A stretch of 64,000 nt of DNA from Riptortus pedestris (Eukaryota > Arthropoda > Insecta > Hemiptera > Alydidae): positions 133,376,501-133,440,500 of the forward strand of contig CM032228.1 in assembly GCA_019009955.1 (NCBI GenBank), given 5' to 3'. The notes below the pieces were generated by a model. It had not been told where the DNA came from and did no database searches. It was given only the letters and a program-made list of their open reading frames with translations. The translations under genes were made by a program, and so were the position numbers. Shown piece by piece: positions 60,726 through 64,000 of the stretch (its first letter is position 1; each line of letters begins with the position of its first letter).

Positions 60726-60945
60726 GTAATTTCAATGTAACTTTCATGCAAGGACTTTCGTATCCTTTTTTTTTAATAATCTTACAAGTTTATATGCAGA
60801 GCACTGAATGCCAATCTTCATAAATAGAAGGTAAATTTGGATTCTTGAGGGCATTCCTTTTTTATCATTCTGCACATATAGCCCTTTATTAACTGTCCTA
60901 AATTATTTCGAATAACTGATTTACATGGGGTCCCTTACATCCACT

Positions 60946-61163
60946 GTTATTATTAATGTCCATTTTATGCTGCTAAGGCTAATTGGGACGGGTTATCTAC
61001 AGGTTACCACCCTTTTCTAGCCAGGGTGGAACTAAGGATTTTATATAATGAGTTCCTAACTAAATAAATTCCTGTTGCCCAGGCAGGAATCGAACTCACC
61101 ACGCTAGGTTTGCTATGTGAGTTTAAGGCCAATGCTTTAACTCACATGGCTAACCCGAGCCCC
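60946..61163 (-). mobile_element. tRNA-derived SINE, fullest copy
   Basis: Read on -, the 5' end is GGGGCTCGGGTTAGCCATGT, a tRNA-like head with an A-box-like segment. A B-box-like GAGTTCGATTCC lies about 65 bases further on (61086-61097 on +). The body includes TAACTAAATAAATTCC inverted, CCACCCTGGCTAGAAAAGGG and a tail ending in AATAATAA. SINEs are transcribed by RNA polymerase III from such internal boxes and moved by a LINE's enzymes. The source tRNA and LINE partner are not identified. Confidence 0.7.
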
Positions 61164-61473
61164 GAAAAGAAAAACGGTTGTTTAAAAAAACATTTCGTTT
61201 ATTAGAAAACAAAAGTAAACAATCAGTCAGGAACACAAGTAAACAAATGGCTAATGAATGTATTAACAGGTGCTATATTCAGGTGTATTATTTGATGTGT
61301 ATTTGAATGTCTTCATTTGTCATTGTTTTGAATATCCTGAATAACTCAAATATTAAGTTCATCTGTAAAACTGATGAGAATACGCATATGTTTGATAAAA
61401 ATTATTTCATGAACTCAAGGTTATTAAACTGGAAATAACATAATAGGTTTTACTTGCTAATGGTATTATCAAC
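61164..61473. other. no gene recognised
   Basis: AT-rich spacer between the SINE cluster and HINE-like copy Q. Confidence 0.5.
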
Positions 61474-62053
61474 AAAAGTCCGTCCCGCAGGGGCTGCGTA
61501 AAATAGCAGATTTCCCACGTGAAGCTATACAATATAGAAATGTCTATACGAGAGCCGAACAGTTAGGGCCGAACTAGCTTTTGGCCTGAAACGTTCGTTA
61601 TCGGCCCACATTTAATAAAAATGCAACTATCTCGGTTAATATTGAAGATGTAGAATAAATGTATAAAACAATATTTATAGTAACTTTAATTTGCAATAAG
61701 ATTGGTTTTATACAATTTTTTGATCCGACGTATGGTAACGGAGATATTTCGAATTTTCAAAAAACCTCCCCTCTAACCCCCCCCCTCCCACTGGTCCTAT
61801 TTTAGCCGTTAACGAACTTGATCTTTCTTTTTACATAAAACGACTAAATATCGAGTTTGGTAACGATTAAATAATAATTGCGACCGCTAGAGCGGTAATA
61901 GACAAATATATATATATATATATATACAGTTTTGAACGGACCTCATTTTCGTAATCTCCTGGGTTGGATCGATGGACATTTGAAGAAAAATTTCGAAAAT
62001 CGCGTCATGAGTACAACCTCAATAGCTGATATCCCTTAAGGAAAATCTGCTAA
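61474..62053 (+). mobile_element. HINE-like repeat copy Q, full length
   Basis: It starts AAAAGTCCGTCCCGCAGGGG, has CACGTGAAGCTATACAATAT, GACCGCTAGAGCGG and a short TA core (61909-61926), and ends CTGATATCCCTTAAGGAAAA then TCTGCTAA. All blocks are in the standard order. Confidence 0.9.
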
Positions 62054-62145
62054 AATGTAAGTAACTGTTGGAGGTATTGAAGCATGATATTGATGCGACC
62101 ACGAGCATTCCGCAGTGCAAATCAACTCCCTGTCTCCCATAATAC

Positions 62146-62619
62146 AAAAGTCCCTCACACAGGGGCTGCGCACTAACTAAGCAGATTTCCCACGTGCGTC
62201 ACGTATTTCCATTTATCTCAAAAAGTAAAAGTTCAATGAGGACAATATTTGGCGTTTAGGATTCAAATAAAGTGCTTCATAATATAATTGCTAATATGAC
62301 ATGAGTTGGAGTGGGGGTATAATGAAGGCCGACAACTAAAAAGTGCAAATATCTCAATTAATATTAAAGATAGTGATAAAACGTACATAACAACATTTAT
62401 AGAACATTAAATTTGCAATAACATTGGTTCTATACAATTTGTCGATCTGATGGGTGATAACGGAGATATTAAGAATTTTCAAAATTTCCCCCTTTAAAAT
62501 CCCTTGCCCCTGTAAGATTTCAGCCATTAACAAACTCGATCTTTATTATTGCATAAAACGTTTAAATATCATGTTTGGTAACGATCAAACAAAAATTACG
62601 ACCACTAGAGCGTTAACAG

Positions 62620-62657
<38 letters not shown>

Positions 62658-62774
62658 GAACCGACCTCGTTTTCGTCATCTAGGAAGATTCAATGGACAT
62701 TTGAGGAAATTTTTCGAAATTCGCATCATGAGTACGACCTTTATGGCTGATGTACCTTAAGGGAAATCTGCTAA
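62146..62774 (+). mobile_element. HINE-like repeat copy R, full length
   Basis: It starts AAAAGTCCCTCACACAGGGG, has CCACTAGAGCGTTAACAGAC before a TA core (62624-62653), and ends ACCTTAAGGGAAATCTGCTA. It is followed by AAAGTGTCATGATGATAAAA, which is repeated after copy S. Confidence 0.9.
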
Positions 62775-62796
62775 AAGTGTCATGATGATAAAATAA

Positions 62797-63115
62797 AATC
62801 CGTCGCGCAGGGGCTGCGTGAACTAAGGAGAGTTCCCACGTGAAGTTATACAATCCCCTCCTACTGGTCCGATTTCAGCTGATAACGAACTTGATCTTAC
62901 TTTTTACATAAAACGATTAAATACCGAGTTTGGTGACGATTAAACACAAATTGCGACCGCTAGAGTGTTAACAGAGAAATATATATACAGTTTTGAACGG
63001 ACCTCATTTTCGTCATCTCCTGGGTAGGATCGATAGACATTTGAGGATATTTTGGAAAATCGCGTCATGAGTACGACCTCAATGACTGATTTCCCTTAAG
63101 GGAAATCTGCTAAAA
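62797..63115 (+). mobile_element. HINE-like repeat copy S, internally deleted
   Basis: At 319 bp it has both ends: AAAATCCGTCGCGCAGGGGC at the start and the perfect palindrome GATTTCCCTTAAGGGAAATC then TGCTAA at the end. It has lost the segment between TTATACAAT and CCCCTCCTACTGGTCC and keeps only a tiny TA core. This is useful for defining the family's true ends. Confidence 0.9.
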
Positions 63116-63263
63116 GTGTCATGATGATAAAAAACTTTTTAATGGCAGAAGTGGATAGTGATTAGTATTTCTACCTCATGCCTACCGGATACATGAGATC
63201 CGACATGCAGTAAGGGATAACCATTTACAGCACCATTTCAATGGTGAAGCCTAGGTGGGTGCT

Positions 63264-64000
63264 AATATGTATGTATGCCTGTCATCTTTTCACGTCTAAC
63301 CGACTCAACTGAATTTAATGAAACTTGGTACCTACTAATACACCTGTATTACAGTTAACCTTCCTTAGGCCTTGGGCTATACTAATATCGTTAGTGACGC
63401 CATAGGAGCGGGGTTGTAAAACAGCTGAAATTAAAACAAACATACACATGCATAGTTAAAACTAGTCCATTTTAATACAGAAAAGAGTCGAAGACAAATT
63501 GTTTTAACATAATCGAAGATACTATAAATTTCTCAATGTATGCGGTTTGAATCTGCCATATTTAGGCGGCTATTTATTACTCCTTTACCTATAACATGTA
63601 TTCTTCTGAGTTTATATTAATAGTTAATAATGGTGAATACTATTAAACAATATAAATCCCTTTGTTCTCATAAAATAGCTACCATTGTTGTACTTGGAAC
63701 AGGTTTTGGGGTGAAAGTAATTTTCATGTTTACATGGTCTTCAAAAGAATACTTGCCAAGATTACGACGTATATGTTTTATGTTTAAAAAGAGAATTGGG
63801 ATTCGTTAGAAACAACTTGTAATATATTCTTCCAGATTCAACAATAGTACATCGATTTTCCCACTCAGAAAGCTATAAAGGTAGAATATAAGAGTAAATA
63901 CTGTTACAGGAAATTCAAATAGATTAGGTACGGTCTAGCTATAAATAACATTCACACTCATTATTCAATATAATTATTTCCCGAGCAAAGCAGGGTGTCT
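63264..64000 (+). mobile_element. Helitron copy 4, cut by the window end
   Basis: It begins with a diverged form of the copy 2 region (GTCATCTTTTCACGTCTAAC, then GAATTTAATGAAACTTGGTA). It ends at the window edge with CCCGAGCAAAGCAGGGTGTC, the 3' hairpin that in copies 1 and 2 lies about 10 bases before CTAG. The middle is diverged, so this may be two fragments. No coding frame. Confidence 0.55.

Overview
The window is eukaryotic, AT-rich, gene-poor and dense in transposon-derived sequence. It most likely comes from an insect or other arthropod with a large genome. Supporting signs are a Tc1/mariner element of the DD38E type, an RNase H-bearing LINE fragment of the I/R1/LOA kind, a Penelope-like element with a GIY-YIG domain, Helitron copies with CTAG ends, a solo Gypsy-type LTR and a tRNA-derived SINE. 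I recognise no host protein-coding gene. The window probably lies in intergenic or very long intronic DNA. The species is not identifiable from what I can see.

Layout. 1-16.2 kb is mostly unique-looking AT-rich DNA. It holds an intact Tc1-like transposon in a TA microsatellite (4292-5917), a pyrimidine-rich tract with a 146-147 bp satellite (6.6-7.9 kb) and a 716 bp near-perfect palindrome (14744-15459). From 16.2 kb to the end, one short repeat family recurs about twenty times in both orientations (called HINE-like here). Full copies have a hairpin at each end, shared subterminal motifs and usually a (TA)n core. At 26.8-28.2 kb a truncated LINE sits inside one such core. A solo LTR lies at 32555-33127. 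A CpG-rich, promoter-like block lies at 44.27-44.96 kb. 45.8-57.2 kb is a nest of HINE-like copies, a decayed Penelope-like element and three Helitron copies. 57.4-57.8 kb carries a second, decayed Tc1-like fragment. 60.5-61.2 kb has three SINE copies in one orientation. 61.5-64 kb holds three more HINE-like copies and a Helitron cut off by the window end.

How the parts work together. The only protein that looks complete is the DD38E transposase, with matching terminal inverted repeats and a TA target duplication, so that element could still be mobile. The HINE-like family and the Helitrons shown here encode nothing recognisable and would depend on enzymes supplied elsewhere. TA-rich microsatellites, including HINE-like cores, appear to act as landing sites for other elements, giving the nested structure. 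Family boundaries and copy counts were made by eye and are approximate.
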